A model generated the notes under the pieces. The model saw only the letters and a list, made by a program, of their open reading frames with translations, was not told the DNA's origin and ran no database searches. DNA of 64,000 bases, taken from the NCBI GenBank assembly GCA_030426665.1, contig JAUHYD010000005.1:219880-283879 (forward strand), read 5' to 3'. The stretch comes from Bacteroidia bacterium. Lineage in GTDB: Bacteria > Bacteroidota > Bacteroidia > Chitinophagales > Chitinophagaceae. This document shows, in pieces, positions 25,827 to 35,612 of this stretch; the first letter of the stretch is position 1; every line of letters begins with the position of its first letter. A program made the translations under genes and the position numbers.

Positions 25827-27065
25827 TTATCCACTCAACCCGGACAGTTTCAACTTTGCCTGACGCATTATTGCGAGAATTCTTGAATAGACCAAATCCG
25901 CAACAGAAAACTTTACATCAGGCGGAAAAACACTGCTTTGCGCCGACAGCTTATCAATAACTCGCTCGTATCTGTCAAGACACACATCCATCCGAAACTC
26001 TTGTTCCGCAAGCCTCCTTGCAGCCATAGACCGCTTATTTGCAGGAACAGCTGCAATCTTAATTATATTTTTCACCGCAGCTTCTATATCTCCAACATCA
26101 TTTATTGCGAAACATTCTGCAGCCTCCTGATGAAACTCATAATCTTCAATGCCACTGACCCGTGTACCCACCATACCACACCCTGCTGCCAGCGCTTCCA
26201 TCATTGCGATTGGAGTACCCTCAAAATCAGATGTCAATACCAGGATGTCAGACTTTGCCAAAAAAGCAGCTACTTCCCGCTGAGAAACCCAGCCATGAAA
26301 AGTCACATCATTGGCTAGACCCGATGATGATACGAGCATCTCAAGACGCTCCTTGTCGGTTCCGTCACCAATTATATTAAGATGAAAGGCGACATTTTCT
26401 TTTTTCAAACGCATTGCGATATTCACCAAATCCTGTACTCGCTTCTGATAATCACTTACCCTCCCAACAAAAATCAATTGTATCGCGTCGGTAGCATCTT
26501 CAGCACGATTCATATCGGGAAGGTTAATGCCGCATGGTATAGTGCAGATGTCCTTATTCCCTACTTCCGGCAGCCTTTTACTGACCAGTCGCTCTACCCT
26601 CTTAGAAACACAAACAAATGCTGAAATATTTTTTACGTGTTGTTCCGCTTTCTGATAGTAGTGTTCTTCATCCGCATGCAAAACACCAATAACCGGTAAG
26701 ATGTCGTTATATAGTCCTCCAGCCTCCCATACTTGTCCATCGTCCGAAATAATGACTGGTGTACTGGGAGGCAGCTGTTTCAGAAGACCGGCATATATAC
26801 TTATTCTATATTTTCCTGTACCAAATTCAAACTCCCTACCTACATTCTTAGATATGACTTTTACTGAATTTTCATTCTTCTTTACCATCTCGAGCAATGT
26901 CTCACGTCCTTTTCCCGAAAAAAAAGTAGTAGTTGGGTTCACAGACAGAAAATACACATCCCAACCTCGCTCCGAATAAGCAATGGCGGCATCCGCCATC
27001 CACCTCGTGACCCCACCCCTATGATATGCGTGACACAAAAAAGATATCCTCTTACTATTTGCCAT
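25827..27065 (-). CDS. Glycosyltransferase family 4 protein
   Basis: Retaining GT-B glycosyltransferase for surface glycans. 412 aa. N-terminal HRGGVTRWMADAAIAYSERG; the donor domain begins IQLIFVGRVSDYQKRVQDLV and continues LNIIGDGTDKERLEMLV and VTFHGWVSQREVAAFLAKSD. The nucleotide-sugar signature EGTPIAMMEALAAGCGMVGT carries the E-x7-E pattern (Glu in FEGTP and in MMEAL). C-terminal helix ends KLSGLSG. Monocistronic, divergent from glnS. Sugar and acceptor cannot be told. Confidence 0.88.
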   Translation of the reverse strand: MANSKRISFLCHAYHRGGVTRWMADAAIAYSERGWDVYFLSVNPTTTFFSGKGRETLLEMVKKNENSVKVISKNVGREFEFGTGKYRISIYAGLLKQLPPSTPVIISDDGQVWEAGGLYNDILPVIGVLHADEEHYYQKAEQHVKNISAFVCVSKRVERLVSKRLPEVGNKDICTIPCGINLPDMNRAEDATDAIQLIFVGRVSDYQKRVQDLVNIAMRLKKENVAFHLNIIGDGTDKERLEMLVSSSGLANDVTFHGWVSQREVAAFLAKSDILVLTSDFEGTPIAMMEALAAGCGMVGTRVSGIEDYEFHQEAAECFAINDVGDIEAAVKNIIKIAAVPANKRSMAARRLAEQEFRMDVCLDRYERVIDKLSAQSSVFPPDVKFSVADLVYSRILAIMRQAKLKLSGLSG

Positions 27066-27161
27066 TAGCTACCTTAACAAGTTAATCGGTCAACAAAATA
27101 GTGTTTTTGCAGGATTTTATTCCCTAACCGTGAAATCAATGAAAAAAGACTACTTACTACG

Positions 27162-27169
27162 TACATTTG
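27162..27169 (+). promoter_or_regulatory. Possible -7 box of the glnS promoter
   Basis: TACATTTG matches TAnnTTTG, 19 bp before the glnS ATG. No good TTTG at the -33 place. Confidence 0.4.
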
Positions 27170-27188
27170 TACTCTTACAAACAGCAAA

Positions 27189-28856
27189 ATGAGCGAAGAA
27201 AAATCACTTAATTTCCTTGAAGAAATCATAGAAAATGACATCAAGTCTGGATTGCACAATGGCAGGGTACATACCCGGTTCCCCCCGGAACCCAATGGTT
27301 ACCTTCATATTGGGCATGCCTCGTCTATATGCCTCAATTTTGGGCTTGCAAAAAAATACAATGGCAAGTGCAACCTTCGATTTGATGACACTAACCCTTC
27401 AACCGAAGAAGCAGAATACGTAAATAGCATAAAAAGTGACATTGAGTGGCTGGGTTTTCAATGGCACAAAGAGCTGTACACGTCCGACTATTTTGAACAA
27501 TTACATGATTATGCAGTTACCCTTATTAAAAAAGGTCTGGCATACGTCGACGATAGCACAGCGGAACAAATGGCATCTATGAAGGGCACACTTAATACGC
27601 CCGGTACCGACAGCCCGTTTCGGAGTAGAAGCATAGAAGAAAACTTAACCCTTTTTGCGGAAATGCGCGCCGGAAAATACAAAGACGGGGAGAAAACACT
27701 TCGTGCCAAAATTGATATGGCACACCCGAATCTGCTGCTGCGTGACCCGCTTATGTACCGTATCAAGCACGAGCATCACCACCGCTCAGGCGACAAATGG
27801 TGTATCTACCCCATGTACGACTTCGCACACGGACAGTCAGATAGTATTGAAGAAGTTACCCATTCGATTTGTACATTGGAGTTTATTCATCATCGTCCGT
27901 TATACAACTGGTTTATCGAAAAACTGGAGATTTTCCCCTCAAAGCAATATGAATTTGCGAGAAGAAACCTCACCTATACGGTGATGAGCAAAAGAAAATT
28001 GCTTCAGCTGGTAAACGACAAGCACGTAAATGGCTGGAATGACCCCAGAATGCCTACAATCAGTGGCATGCGACGCAGGGGATACCCCGCAGAGGCTATC
28101 CGAAACTTCGCTGACACAATTGGTGTGGCAAAAAGAGAAAATATTGTGGACCTGGGTTTGCTGGAGTTCTGTGTTCGGGAACACCTCAACAAAGTTACCA
28201 ACAGAGTAATGGCGGTACTTGACCCAATCAAATTGGTGCTTACAAACTATCCGGATGGGCAAACCGAGGTATTTGAAGCAGAAAACAATCCCGAAGACCC
28301 GGCAAGTGGTAGTAGAGAAATCCCATTTGAAAAAGAACTTTGGATAGAGCGGGATGACTTTATGGAAGAAGCTCCCAAGAAATACTTTCGACTGGCCCCC
28401 GGCAAAATGGTACGTCTAAAAAGCGCCTATATTATTCAATGTGACAGCTTTGAAAAAGATGCCGATGGAAACGTAACCACCGTATACTGTACTTACCTCC
28501 CGGAAAGCAGAAGCGGGAACGATACCAGTGGACTGAAAGTTAAAGGAACCATTCATTGGGTGAGTGTGGCTCATGCTCATACGGCGGAGGCTCGCTTATA
28601 CGACAGATTGTTTAGCGTAAGCGACCCCGCTAACGAAGACGGCGACTTTAAAGACTATATCAACCCCGATTCATTACGAACAATTTCAACTATTTATATA
28701 GAACCGGAACTTAGTAAGGCTAAAAACGGGGATAAAGTTCAGTTTATGAGAAACGGCTACTTCTGTGTAGATAGCGACAGCACTCCTGACAAACTTATTT
28801 TCAATAGGACCGTAACGCTCAGAGATAACTGGGCAAAGGAGCAGAAGAAAGCTTAA
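27189..28856 (+). CDS. glnS: Glutaminyl-tRNA synthetase
   Basis: Class Ib aminoacyl-tRNA synthetase that charges tRNA-Gln. 555 aa, normal length. HIGH motif at residues 40-43 ([12 protein letters not shown]), KMSKS-like VMSKRK at about 265-270, and [13 protein letters not shown] between, typical of GlnRS rather than GluRS. C-terminal anticodon-binding beta-barrels (residues about 340-550; [20 protein letters not shown]). Its presence suggests direct glutaminylation in this organism; whether gatCAB also exists cannot be seen here. Convergent with ridA across a hairpin. Confidence 0.96.
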   Translation: MSEEKSLNFLEEIIENDIKSGLHNGRVHTRFPPEPNGYLHIGHASSICLNFGLAKKYNGKCNLRFDDTNPSTEEAEYVNSIKSDIEWLGFQWHKELYTSDYFEQLHDYAVTLIKKGLAYVDDSTAEQMASMKGTLNTPGTDSPFRSRSIEENLTLFAEMRAGKYKDGEKTLRAKIDMAHPNLLLRDPLMYRIKHEHHHRSGDKWCIYPMYDFAHGQSDSIEEVTHSICTLEFIHHRPLYNWFIEKLEIFPSKQYEFARRNLTYTVMSKRKLLQLVNDKHVNGWNDPRMPTISGMRRRGYPAEAIRNFADTIGVAKRENIVDLGLLEFCVREHLNKVTNRVMAVLDPIKLVLTNYPDGQTEVFEAENNPEDPASGSREIPFEKELWIERDDFMEEAPKKYFRLAPGKMVRLKSAYIIQCDSFEKDADGNVTTVYCTYLPESRSGNDTSGLKVKGTIHWVSVAHAHTAEARLYDRLFSVSDPANEDGDFKDYINPDSLRTISTIYIEPELSKAKNGDKVQFMRNGYFCVDSDSTPDKLIFNRTVTLRDNWAKEQKKA

Positions 28857-28878
28857 CAGCTACCAGCATTAACAGAAA

Positions 28879-28917
28879 GCCACAAGTAGCACGCCTTAAT
28901 CAGCTGCTACTTGTGGC
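28879..28917. terminator. Hairpin between convergent glnS and ridA
   Basis: Perfect 13-bp inverted repeat GCCACAAGTAGCA ... TGCTACTTGTGGC with a 13-nt loop, between two convergent stop codons. No long T-run follows on the plus strand; on the minus strand TTTCTGTT follows. Probably a shared terminator or 3'-end stabiliser. Confidence 0.6.
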
Positions 28918-28947
28918 CCTTCAATCCATTATTACGAATTAATTCGT

Positions 28948-29328
28948 TTACATCCCTGCGATAATGCTGATTTCTACATTTACCCCCTTAGGTAATGCAG
29001 CTACCTGAATAGTCTCTCGGGCAGGTGCGTTATCCGGGAAATAGCTACCGTAAACCTCGTTCACCTCACTAAACTGACCCATATCTATCAGAAATATTGA
29101 AGATTTGATAACATTACCGAAGCCCATACCAGCAGCTTCTAATATGGCAGAAACATTACTCATTACCTTTCTTGTTTCTGTTTTGATGTCATCCATTACC
29201 AGATTCCCGGTTTCTGTATCCAGTGCAATCTGCCCGGATATAAATAGCATTCCACCATATTGTACCGCCTGATTATAAGGCCCTATCGGAGCCGGTGCAT
29301 TTTCCGTATTAATTATTTTCTTTTCCAT
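28948..29328 (-). CDS. ridA: RidA family enamine/imine deaminase
   Basis: Hydrolyses reactive enamine/imine intermediates released by PLP enzymes (2-aminoacrylate and similar) in the cytosol. 126 aa from ATG at 29,328, the usual length; an in-frame start at 29,349 would add seven residues that overlap the promoter region. Motifs: IGPYNQAVQYGGMLFISGQI, NVIKSSIFLIDMGQF and the active-site PARETIQVAALPKGVNVEI with the key Arg and Glu. A TACATTTG box lies 5 bp before the ATG. Confidence 0.93.
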   Translation of the reverse strand: MEKKIINTENAPAPIGPYNQAVQYGGMLFISGQIALDTETGNLVMDDIKTETRKVMSNVSAILEAAGMGFGNVIKSSIFLIDMGQFSEVNEVYGSYFPDNAPARETIQVAALPKGVNVEISIIAGM

Positions 29329-29333
29329 AGCTA

Positions 29334-29341
29334 CAAATGTA
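29334..29341 (-). promoter_or_regulatory. Possible -7 box of the ridA promoter
   Basis: Minus-strand TACATTTG, ending five bases before the ridA ATG; TTTG lies 22 bp upstream (29,364-29,367), slightly too far. It would give a nearly leaderless mRNA. Confidence 0.4.
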
Positions 29342-29351
29342 ATACTCATTG

Positions 29352-29359
29352 TACATTTG
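29352..29359 (+). promoter_or_regulatory. Possible -7 box of the tsaB promoter
   Basis: TACATTTG, ten bases before the tsaB ATG and ten bases from the opposite-facing ridA box, so the two promoters would be back to back and may compete. No -33 TTTG. Confidence 0.4.
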
Positions 29360-29369
29360 CCGGCAAATC

Positions 29370-30041
29370 ATGAGTTATATATTACATATTGACACGTCGG
29401 CGGAGACCAGCGAGGTATCAATTGCGGAAAACGGGGTAATTCTGGCTGAAATTGTGAATAGCGAAGTCCGTAACCATGCTCAGGCTATAAACAATATGAT
29501 TGAAAGCGCATTGACTGAGGCCGGCATTGCCATTAAACAATTAAATGCGATTGCCGTTTGTTCCGGTCCCGGCTCCTATACAGGTCTGAGGATCGCTATG
29601 GCTACTGCAAAAGGTATATGCTATGCGTCAGACATTCCGCTTATATCAACGGACAAACTGACCCTCCTGGCCAACATTATCGTTCAAAATCCGCCGATAG
29701 ATGGCCTGGAAGAAATAGTACCGATACTCACGGCACGTGAGGGAGAATACTTCCTGGGAGTGTATACCAACAATGGAATATGTAGTAAAAAACCTGCTCA
29801 TGTGTTGGAAAATCAAGTGATTGAGATACTAAACGATATAAAAAACCCATATATAATATCAGACACCACAGAAGAATTATTTTATAAACTAAAAGTTAAT
29901 CTTTTAGGCCGTTCAGCAGATATTAAAATCAACCATTCTTGTTGGGCGGTAATGGCTTACAACGATTTCAATAGTAATAGATTTGTAAATCTTTCACTGG
30001 TGACCCCGGAGTACCTAAAGCAAGTTTACACGCATAAATAA
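29370..30041 (+). CDS. tsaB: tRNA t6A biosynthesis protein TsaB
   Basis: Partner of TsaD and TsaE in making N6-threonylcarbamoyladenosine at position 37 of ANN-reading tRNAs. 223 aa from ATG at 29,370; earlier in-frame codons overlap the promoter box. ASKHA fold: N-terminal ILHIDTSAETSEVSIAENG, VRNHAQAINNMIESALTEA, and AVCSGPGSYTGLRIAMATAK, the TsaB signature. The C-terminal half is degenerate compared with TsaD, as usual. Single gene, divergent from ridA. Confidence 0.93.
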   Translation: MSYILHIDTSAETSEVSIAENGVILAEIVNSEVRNHAQAINNMIESALTEAGIAIKQLNAIAVCSGPGSYTGLRIAMATAKGICYASDIPLISTDKLTLLANIIVQNPPIDGLEEIVPILTAREGEYFLGVYTNNGICSKKPAHVLENQVIEILNDIKNPYIISDTTEELFYKLKVNLLGRSADIKINHSCWAVMAYNDFNSNRFVNLSLVTPEYLKQVYTHK

Positions 30042-30148
30042 TTGACTATCAATTATTTATAACGTTTTTAAGATTTATTTTTCTATCATTTTAACTCAAT
30101 GTTAACTTTTTTTTGAAATATCCGACCATTCATATCGTTTTTAATACG

Positions 30149-30156
30149 TATGTTTG
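30149..30156 (+). promoter_or_regulatory. Possible -7 box upstream of the ArsR-type gene
   Basis: TATGTTTG fits TAnnTTTG, 79 bp before the ATG at 30,236. No -33 TTTG at the correct spacing. The leader would be AT-rich, about 70 nt. Confidence 0.25.
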
Positions 30157-30235
30157 CAAAATATTCAAATTGGATATAATAATATTATCGAAATTAAATA
30201 GTTTTTTAATCAATTAACATCGTAAATTTAAATTA

Positions 30236-30595
30236 ATGGAAACGACGGTATCAGCAAACACTCTGGTAATCAAAGGTTCAGCAGAACAAATCAAATTGGA
30301 TTACGTAGCTGTAAAAAACGCAGCTATGACCTTAAGAGCAATAAACCACAAACTGCGTCAGCAGATAGTAAAGTTGTTGGAAGAGAATAAGCGCATGAAT
30401 GTTACTGACATATATGTGAAGTTGCGCCTGGAGCAGTCTGTTGCTTCTCAACACCTTGCTATCCTTCGCCGTGCCAACATAGTGATTACTGAACGTGACG
30501 GGAAATTCATTCACTACGCTTTGAACCATGCTCGTATTGCTGCAGTGGCAAAGTTTGTAAATGAGTTGGTTAACTCTGAAGAAACAAACAACTAA
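30236..30595 (+). CDS. ArsR-type winged-helix regulator without metal motif
   Basis: 119 aa winged-helix DNA-binding protein. HTH in residues about 30-100: INHKLRQQIVKLLEENKRMN, then VTDIYVKLRLEQSVASQHLA (recognition helix) and LRRANIVITERDGKFIHYAL (wing). The ArsR/SmtB metal site ELCVCDL is absent, VTDIYV standing in its place, and there are no cysteines, so it probably senses something other than arsenic or zinc. It is monocistronic with a strong terminator; its target genes cannot be read from the context. Confidence 0.8.
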   Translation: METTVSANTLVIKGSAEQIKLDYVAVKNAAMTLRAINHKLRQQIVKLLEENKRMNVTDIYVKLRLEQSVASQHLAILRRANIVITERDGKFIHYALNHARIAAVAKFVNELVNSEETNN

Positions 30596-30614
30596 GAATT
30601 ACCAATTTTCTTAT

Positions 30615-30649
30615 AAAAAAACCTCCTGCATGCAGGAGGTTTTTTTTAT
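30615..30649. terminator. Bidirectional terminator between the ArsR gene and the desaturase
   Basis: AAAAAACCTCCTGCA followed by TGCAGGAGGTTTTTTT: an 18-base perfect GC-rich palindrome flanked by A- and T-runs, so it can end transcription on both strands. It serves the convergent genes on either side. Confidence 0.9.
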
Positions 30650-30678
30650 AAGCATTAAGTAGTTTTTTGATTATATGA

Positions 30679-31791
30679 CTATAAATTCTCATTCCTTCCC
30701 AGGCGCTTAAGCATCTTGCCATGAGCAATAAGCGCACTACGGAATGTAGGCATGACCTGATAAGGTATATTGTATTCTTTGGCTACATCTGCCACTATTT
30801 TTGCAATCTTAGGGTAATGAATGTGGCACACCTGAGGAAACAAATGGTGTTCTATCTGGAAATTGAGCCCCCCGATAAACCACGACACCAATTTATTATT
30901 CGGTGCAAAGTCTGCAGTGTTAAGTAACTGGTGTACCGCCCAATTGTTCTCCATTTTACGATCATCATCCGGAGCTCCGTAATCAGAAGTTTCTACAACG
31001 TGAGCAGGCTGAAAAATACAAGCCAGAGAAAACCCGGCTATTACGTGCATAATTACGAAACCACCCACTATCTGATACCAGGCAAACCCGGAAAACATGA
31101 TTGGCAATACGAATATATAGGCAATATAAAACACCTTCAGTAAACTCAATTCGATAAGCGCACTCGTTTTTGTCTTCTTTTCATTTTTCAGTAAATCGGC
31201 TTTGCTGTACGCAAAAATCTTAATATAATCTTTTGCAATTACCCAATAAAGGTTCATAAGACAATAAAGACCCCAAGCGTAAATGTGTTGGTATTTATGA
31301 AATGGCTTTAATTCACGCGTTGGCGTCATACGCAATGCAACACCCGTTTCGATATCCTCGTCAAGCCCACCAATATTAGTATAGGTATGATGCAACACAT
31401 TGTGCTGTATCCTCCAGTTGACCGAGTAGCCGCCCAAAACATTCAACACACCTCCCAGCAGCATATTGACGGTCTTATTGTCTGCATAAGCACCATGATT
31501 AGAGTCGTGCATAACGCTGGTACCAATACCTACTATTCCGACTCCCATCAGTATCCACATTGCGTAGAACAGCCAGGGGCTTATCGCCGTCAATCCGGAC
31601 ACCATGAGTAAGTATGGCACAAAATACATTGACAGCATTGCAACCGTCTTGATGTACATCTGCGTATTCGAATATGTAGAAATATTGTTTGTTACAAAGT
31701 AGTCATTTACGCGATTCTTCAACGCCTCGTGAAAACTATCCTTTCCCTTGGGTGCAAACTTCACCAGTTTCTTCCTTACAATCTCAGCCAC
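30679..31791 (-). CDS. Membrane fatty acid desaturase
   Basis: Di-iron integral-membrane desaturase acting on lipid or acyl-CoA chains. All three histidine boxes are present: HDSNH, HNVLHH and QIEHH; the last, with Gln, is typical of linoleoyl-CoA/front-end-like desaturases. No cytochrome b5 domain. Several hydrophobic stretches (SMYFVPYLLMVSGLTA, FYAMWILMGVGIVGIG). The start is taken as GTG at 31,791 (MAEIVRKKLVKFAPKGKDSF; 370 aa) because the upstream frame to 31,881 looks non-coding; no ATG fits. Probably tunes membrane fluidity. Confidence 0.87.
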   Translation of the reverse strand: MAEIVRKKLVKFAPKGKDSFHEALKNRVNDYFVTNNISTYSNTQMYIKTVAMLSMYFVPYLLMVSGLTAISPWLFYAMWILMGVGIVGIGTSVMHDSNHGAYADNKTVNMLLGGVLNVLGGYSVNWRIQHNVLHHTYTNIGGLDEDIETGVALRMTPTRELKPFHKYQHIYAWGLYCLMNLYWVIAKDYIKIFAYSKADLLKNEKKTKTSALIELSLLKVFYIAYIFVLPIMFSGFAWYQIVGGFVIMHVIAGFSLACIFQPAHVVETSDYGAPDDDRKMENNWAVHQLLNTADFAPNNKLVSWFIGGLNFQIEHHLFPQVCHIHYPKIAKIVADVAKEYNIPYQVMPTFRSALIAHGKMLKRLGRNENL

Positions 31792-31960
31792 AATAATTAT
31801 TTTTTTGCGAATATAATATTTAATATTGAGGGTGTAATGTATATCAAAAATGCTACTGCATTTAATTCCGGTTTTAAACATGACCGAAACACCCCAATGC
31901 TAATCAGCGTTCTAAAATACAAAAAATGAAAATACCCACGATTACTAAAAGGTTGTTTTT

Positions 31961-33973
31961 TTATTTAAGTGTTTCATCCAGCCATTTGAAAAATTCCCGC
32001 TGCCATGCTATACCGTTCTGAGGATGCAGCACCCAATGGTTTTCGTTAGGTAGGTACAACAGCTTAGACTTGATATTATGTAGTCTTGCCGCCTGAAATG
32101 CTTCCAGCCCTTGTTCTATTGGCACACGATAATCGGTTCCACCCTGCACTATCATTATAGGCGTGTTCCACTTGTTTACAAAGTTGCTTGGGTTGAACTT
32201 CTCATAACTTGCCGGTACAGGGTCTTTCCAATAAGGTCCGCCAATATCCCAATTAGCAAACCAAAGTTCTTCTGTAGTTCCGTACCAGCTTTTCAAATCG
32301 AACAACCCGTCATGGGCGATAAATGATTTAAATCTATTGTTGTGCATTCCGGCAAGCATATAGACGCTATATCCACCATAACTTGCCCCTACACAACCAA
32401 GCCTGCTCTTATCAACATAGCTTTCTTTGCTTAATTCATCGATAGCAGTCAGGTAATCCTGCATGGGCATACCGCCCCAATCTCTGCTGATTGCCTCGTT
32501 CCAATGCACTCCCCAGCCCGGCATACCTCTACGGTTTGGTGCAACGATAATGTATCCTTGTGCCGCCATAAGTTGAAAGTTCCACCGAATGCTATAAAAT
32601 TGCGACAAAGCAGACTGCGGACCTCCCTGACAGTACAGCAATGTCGGATACTTTTTGTTGGGGTCAAAGTCCGGTGGATAAATAACCCAGGTATGCAGTT
32701 GCACACCGTCTGGTGTTTTGATAGACCTGAGTTCAGTTTTACTCATCGTAATCTTGCTGTACATCTGGTCATTCTCATGAGTTAACTGTCTCATGTCGCC
32801 ATAAGAGGGTTTTACAGCATACAATTCGTTGGCATGGTTCATATCAGAACGAGATACAATTATCTCTCCTCCTGCCTGACCAACTATGCCATTCACATCA
32901 TACTTACCTTTAGTAACATTGTTTACTACTACCTTATCTCTATCGCTCCTGGGTACGTCAACGTCAAACAATTGTTTTGTTCCTTCATAAGGTGCATTGA
33001 AGTATATTTTGTCGCCTTCGTTGCTCCAGATAAAGCCATCCACTGTTCCATCCCACTTCGACGTTACGTTCAATTTTCTCTTTGTAGCAACATCCATTAT
33101 CATAATGTCATTCTTGTCAGCTTCATAGCCCTCTCTGGACATACTCAACCATGCCAACCGGCGACCATCTTTACTGAAGGCAGGTTGCATATCATAGCCG
33201 GCCATTCCATCGGTCCAGTTGGTAGTTTTTCCGGTATTGATGCTATAGTAATACAAATCAGTATTGGTGCTTACTGCATACTCTTTACCGTACTTCTTTT
33301 TGCATACATATACAAAACCCTTACTGTCCGGAGACCACGTCATATCTTCTGAGCCACCAAATGGCTTTTGTGGACAGTCGTAGGGTTCATCCTCCATAAT
33401 ATCTTTCACTTTACCATCTTTCAGGTCTACCAAAAACAAGTGCGAATACTTACCATCTTCCCACGTATCCCAGTGACGATAGTTAAGGTCTGTGTATACC
33501 TTGGCAGTTGCATGGGGCAGGTCGCTAAATATTTCGTTTGTTTCTACCGGTTTTACAAGCACATCTTTGGAGTACACAACGTACTTACCATCCGGTGACA
33601 CCCAAACGTTTTCGGCACCATGTAGACCACTGAATATCTCTTTCCATGTATTGCCAAAGTCAGTGCTCTGGTATAAATGGTAATCGTAGTAGGCATACCA
33701 CGCTTTTTCGTAGCGTTGAGTTACAATTCTACCCGCATCTGCCGTAAATTCTTTCTTTGTACCATCCAGCAAATCTATCCGGTACTGATGTGAGCTGCTT
33801 TTTTCGGTTTTCCAGTTTACAGTTCTTGACGTAAAGTATACATACTTGCCGTCATTGCTAACATCATTGCCACTAACCCTGTGTAGGCTCCAGAGCATTT
33901 CCGGTGTCATTCTGTCCTGTGCAAATGATGAAGCTGCACAAAAAAAGAGTAATGCTACTAACTTGTTTTTCAT
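31961..33973 (-). CDS. S9 family serine peptidase (prolyl oligopeptidase type)
   Basis: Exported dipeptidyl/acylaminoacyl peptidase. 670 aa with signal peptide MKNKLVALLFFCAASSFAQ. Residues about 20-400 form an N-terminal beta-propeller with WD40/PD40-like repeats (WSPDSKGFVYVCKKKYGKEY, AFSKDGRRLAWLSMSREGY). The C-terminal alpha/beta-hydrolase domain has the triad Ser531 (GASYGGYS), Asp614 (GGTDYRVP) and His646 (NENHWVLH). It starts 9 bp after the Ig-like lipoprotein gene, so the two are likely cotranscribed. Periplasmic peptide degradation is the likely role. Confidence 0.92.
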   Translation of the reverse strand: MKNKLVALLFFCAASSFAQDRMTPEMLWSLHRVSGNDVSNDGKYVYFTSRTVNWKTEKSSSHQYRIDLLDGTKKEFTADAGRIVTQRYEKAWYAYYDYHLYQSTDFGNTWKEIFSGLHGAENVWVSPDGKYVVYSKDVLVKPVETNEIFSDLPHATAKVYTDLNYRHWDTWEDGKYSHLFLVDLKDGKVKDIMEDEPYDCPQKPFGGSEDMTWSPDSKGFVYVCKKKYGKEYAVSTNTDLYYYSINTGKTTNWTDGMAGYDMQPAFSKDGRRLAWLSMSREGYEADKNDIMIMDVATKRKLNVTSKWDGTVDGFIWSNEGDKIYFNAPYEGTKQLFDVDVPRSDRDKVVVNNVTKGKYDVNGIVGQAGGEIIVSRSDMNHANELYAVKPSYGDMRQLTHENDQMYSKITMSKTELRSIKTPDGVQLHTWVIYPPDFDPNKKYPTLLYCQGGPQSALSQFYSIRWNFQLMAAQGYIIVAPNRRGMPGWGVHWNEAISRDWGGMPMQDYLTAIDELSKESYVDKSRLGCVGASYGGYSVYMLAGMHNNRFKSFIAHDGLFDLKSWYGTTEELWFANWDIGGPYWKDPVPASYEKFNPSNFVNKWNTPIMIVQGGTDYRVPIEQGLEAFQAARLHNIKSKLLYLPNENHWVLHPQNGIAWQREFFKWLDETLK

Positions 33974-33982
33974 ATACCAGAT

Positions 33983-35509
33983 TTAATTTTTTCGTTTCGA
34001 TTTTATGTTACTGTTACTATCACCAACCATTATCGCTTTTTTCATTTTTTCAAAGTCTACGGTGTGTTCCCAGTCAGCTTTTAGCACTATCGGCTCCATG
34101 CATGGGATTACCACTTCAGGTTGCAGGTTTTCAAGTACGTTTCCGGTATTCCAAACGCCATTTCTATTGTTGTCAACAATTATACGAAATGTGTATTTCG
34201 CCGGCAGTAGTTTGTCGAAAGATACAATAGTATCGGTTATTTTTCTCTGATAGAGCGTATCATCTCCAGCCTTCATTACCAGCACGTAATCCGGCATATC
34301 ACTATTTTGTTCATCCGGCGACAAATATTTTGACGGTATATTCAGCTTTATCTTACCATAGTCTTTCTGATATAGTGTCCGGAATTTATAATTTACCACT
34401 ACGGAAGCCACATTAGCGGTATCTACAGCGAAAGCACTATCAATTTTCAAGGTGTATATTTTGTTATCTGCAAAACCTGCAACCACATAAACGATGTTCC
34501 TATTGGCTGTATCGGTGTGTACTTTTACCTGTTGACGTTCGGACGTTTTCCCGTTTTGGAGTAACAGTTCAATTTTCCCGGGGTCTATTGTCGGGGTTTT
34601 GTTAAACACCAGTTTTATCGAATCTGTGACGTCAAAAGTTCTGCGACTGATATTTGAAGTGTCAATATTGGTAGACCATACAAGGTTTGAATCTGGAATC
34701 TTAACAATGTCATTTTTTCTGCGCAAGCTTCTTTTGGGGGACTTTGTTGTATCAGCAGCTTCAGTAGAATCCGGTACTTCCATAAAAACGCGCATCGTTA
34801 TCGGTTTTGCCACCGTATCTGAGGGATAAATAAGACTATCAGAGAATGCAATCATTTCTGTTCCCCCGTCATAAATCATATTGTCATTCTCATCTCTGAT
34901 TGCATAAATCCGAAAACTGCGCCCGGGCAAGCCTTTGAATACAAAATGTCCTTTGCTGTCGGGCGTGGTAATGTATTTTGGCTTCTTCCTGATAATGGCT
35001 GTGTCGTTTTCGGTGCCTGCATGCAGAACAACAACAATCCCTGATGTGTCCGGCAAACCAGTTGCAGCATTGAGCACATTGCCGGTAATTTTCAGAGAAT
35101 CAAAATAACTTCCGGTACTGAAAGTATACGTATATCCGGTAAACGGATTCCCTTCGTGCAAGTCCTTGATAGCTCCTCCGAAAGATATCCTATACGTTGT
35201 ATTGTCTTCCAATAAACTATCAATAAGTCGAAATGTAGCATGCTTGCCACTACCCGTAAGTGTAGGGGGAATTGTAAGTAGTGGTTGCACCTGTAAATTC
35301 TTTGCCACATCGCCAACAGTTATGTATTCGTCGAAGTACATAGTCAATTCACTTACTCGGGTATTCGTCATAGAGTCAGCGGGCTCAACCGACACCAGTT
35401 TGGGAGGAATGATATCTTTTTTGCCACCTGTGGGCGAAGAAATATTGGCGCAGCCCACTAATGTGAGCACAAAAGCCAACCACAAAATTCCAAACAAGTG
35501 TTTTACCAT
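33983..35509 (-). CDS. Lipoprotein with Big_5-type Ig-like domain
   Basis: Predicted outer-membrane lipoprotein, function unknown. 508 aa from ATG at 35,509 (MVKHLFGILWLAFVLTLVGC); lipobox LVGC. After the cysteine comes SSPTGGKKDIIPPKLVSVEP, a beginning common to Bacteroidota lipoproteins with an SbsA/Big_5 Ig-like domain (residues about 40-145, TNTRVSELTMYFDEYITV). A further beta-sandwich part follows (GLPGRSFRIYAIRDENDN, like a cna-B/carboxypeptidase-regulatory fold). Upstream gene of the S9 peptidase pair. Confidence 0.8.
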   Translation of the reverse strand: MVKHLFGILWLAFVLTLVGCANISSPTGGKKDIIPPKLVSVEPADSMTNTRVSELTMYFDEYITVGDVAKNLQVQPLLTIPPTLTGSGKHATFRLIDSLLEDNTTYRISFGGAIKDLHEGNPFTGYTYTFSTGSYFDSLKITGNVLNAATGLPDTSGIVVVLHAGTENDTAIIRKKPKYITTPDSKGHFVFKGLPGRSFRIYAIRDENDNMIYDGGTEMIAFSDSLIYPSDTVAKPITMRVFMEVPDSTEAADTTKSPKRSLRRKNDIVKIPDSNLVWSTNIDTSNISRRTFDVTDSIKLVFNKTPTIDPGKIELLLQNGKTSERQQVKVHTDTANRNIVYVVAGFADNKIYTLKIDSAFAVDTANVASVVVNYKFRTLYQKDYGKIKLNIPSKYLSPDEQNSDMPDYVLVMKAGDDTLYQRKITDTIVSFDKLLPAKYTFRIIVDNNRNGVWNTGNVLENLQPEVVIPCMEPIVLKADWEHTVDFEKMKKAIMVGDSNSNIKSKRKN

Positions 35510-35518
35510 CAGACGGCG

Positions 35519-35526
35519 CAAAAGTA
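35519..35526 (-). promoter_or_regulatory. Possible -7 box before the Ig-like lipoprotein gene
   Basis: Minus-strand TACTTTTG, nine bases before the ATG at 35,509. No -33 TTTG; would give a very short leader. Confidence 0.35.
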
Positions 35527-35612
35527 CAATATTCCCTTCTATGTCAGTTGAACGCAAGGTTATTTAGTAAGCCTTTCAATATAACTACATAAACACCCTG
35601 AGATGCCTGAAC

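Noticed and set aside
32834..33352. 172-codon plus-strand frame opposite the S9 peptidase
   Set aside because: Lies fully antisense to a well supported gene and has no protein-like motifs.
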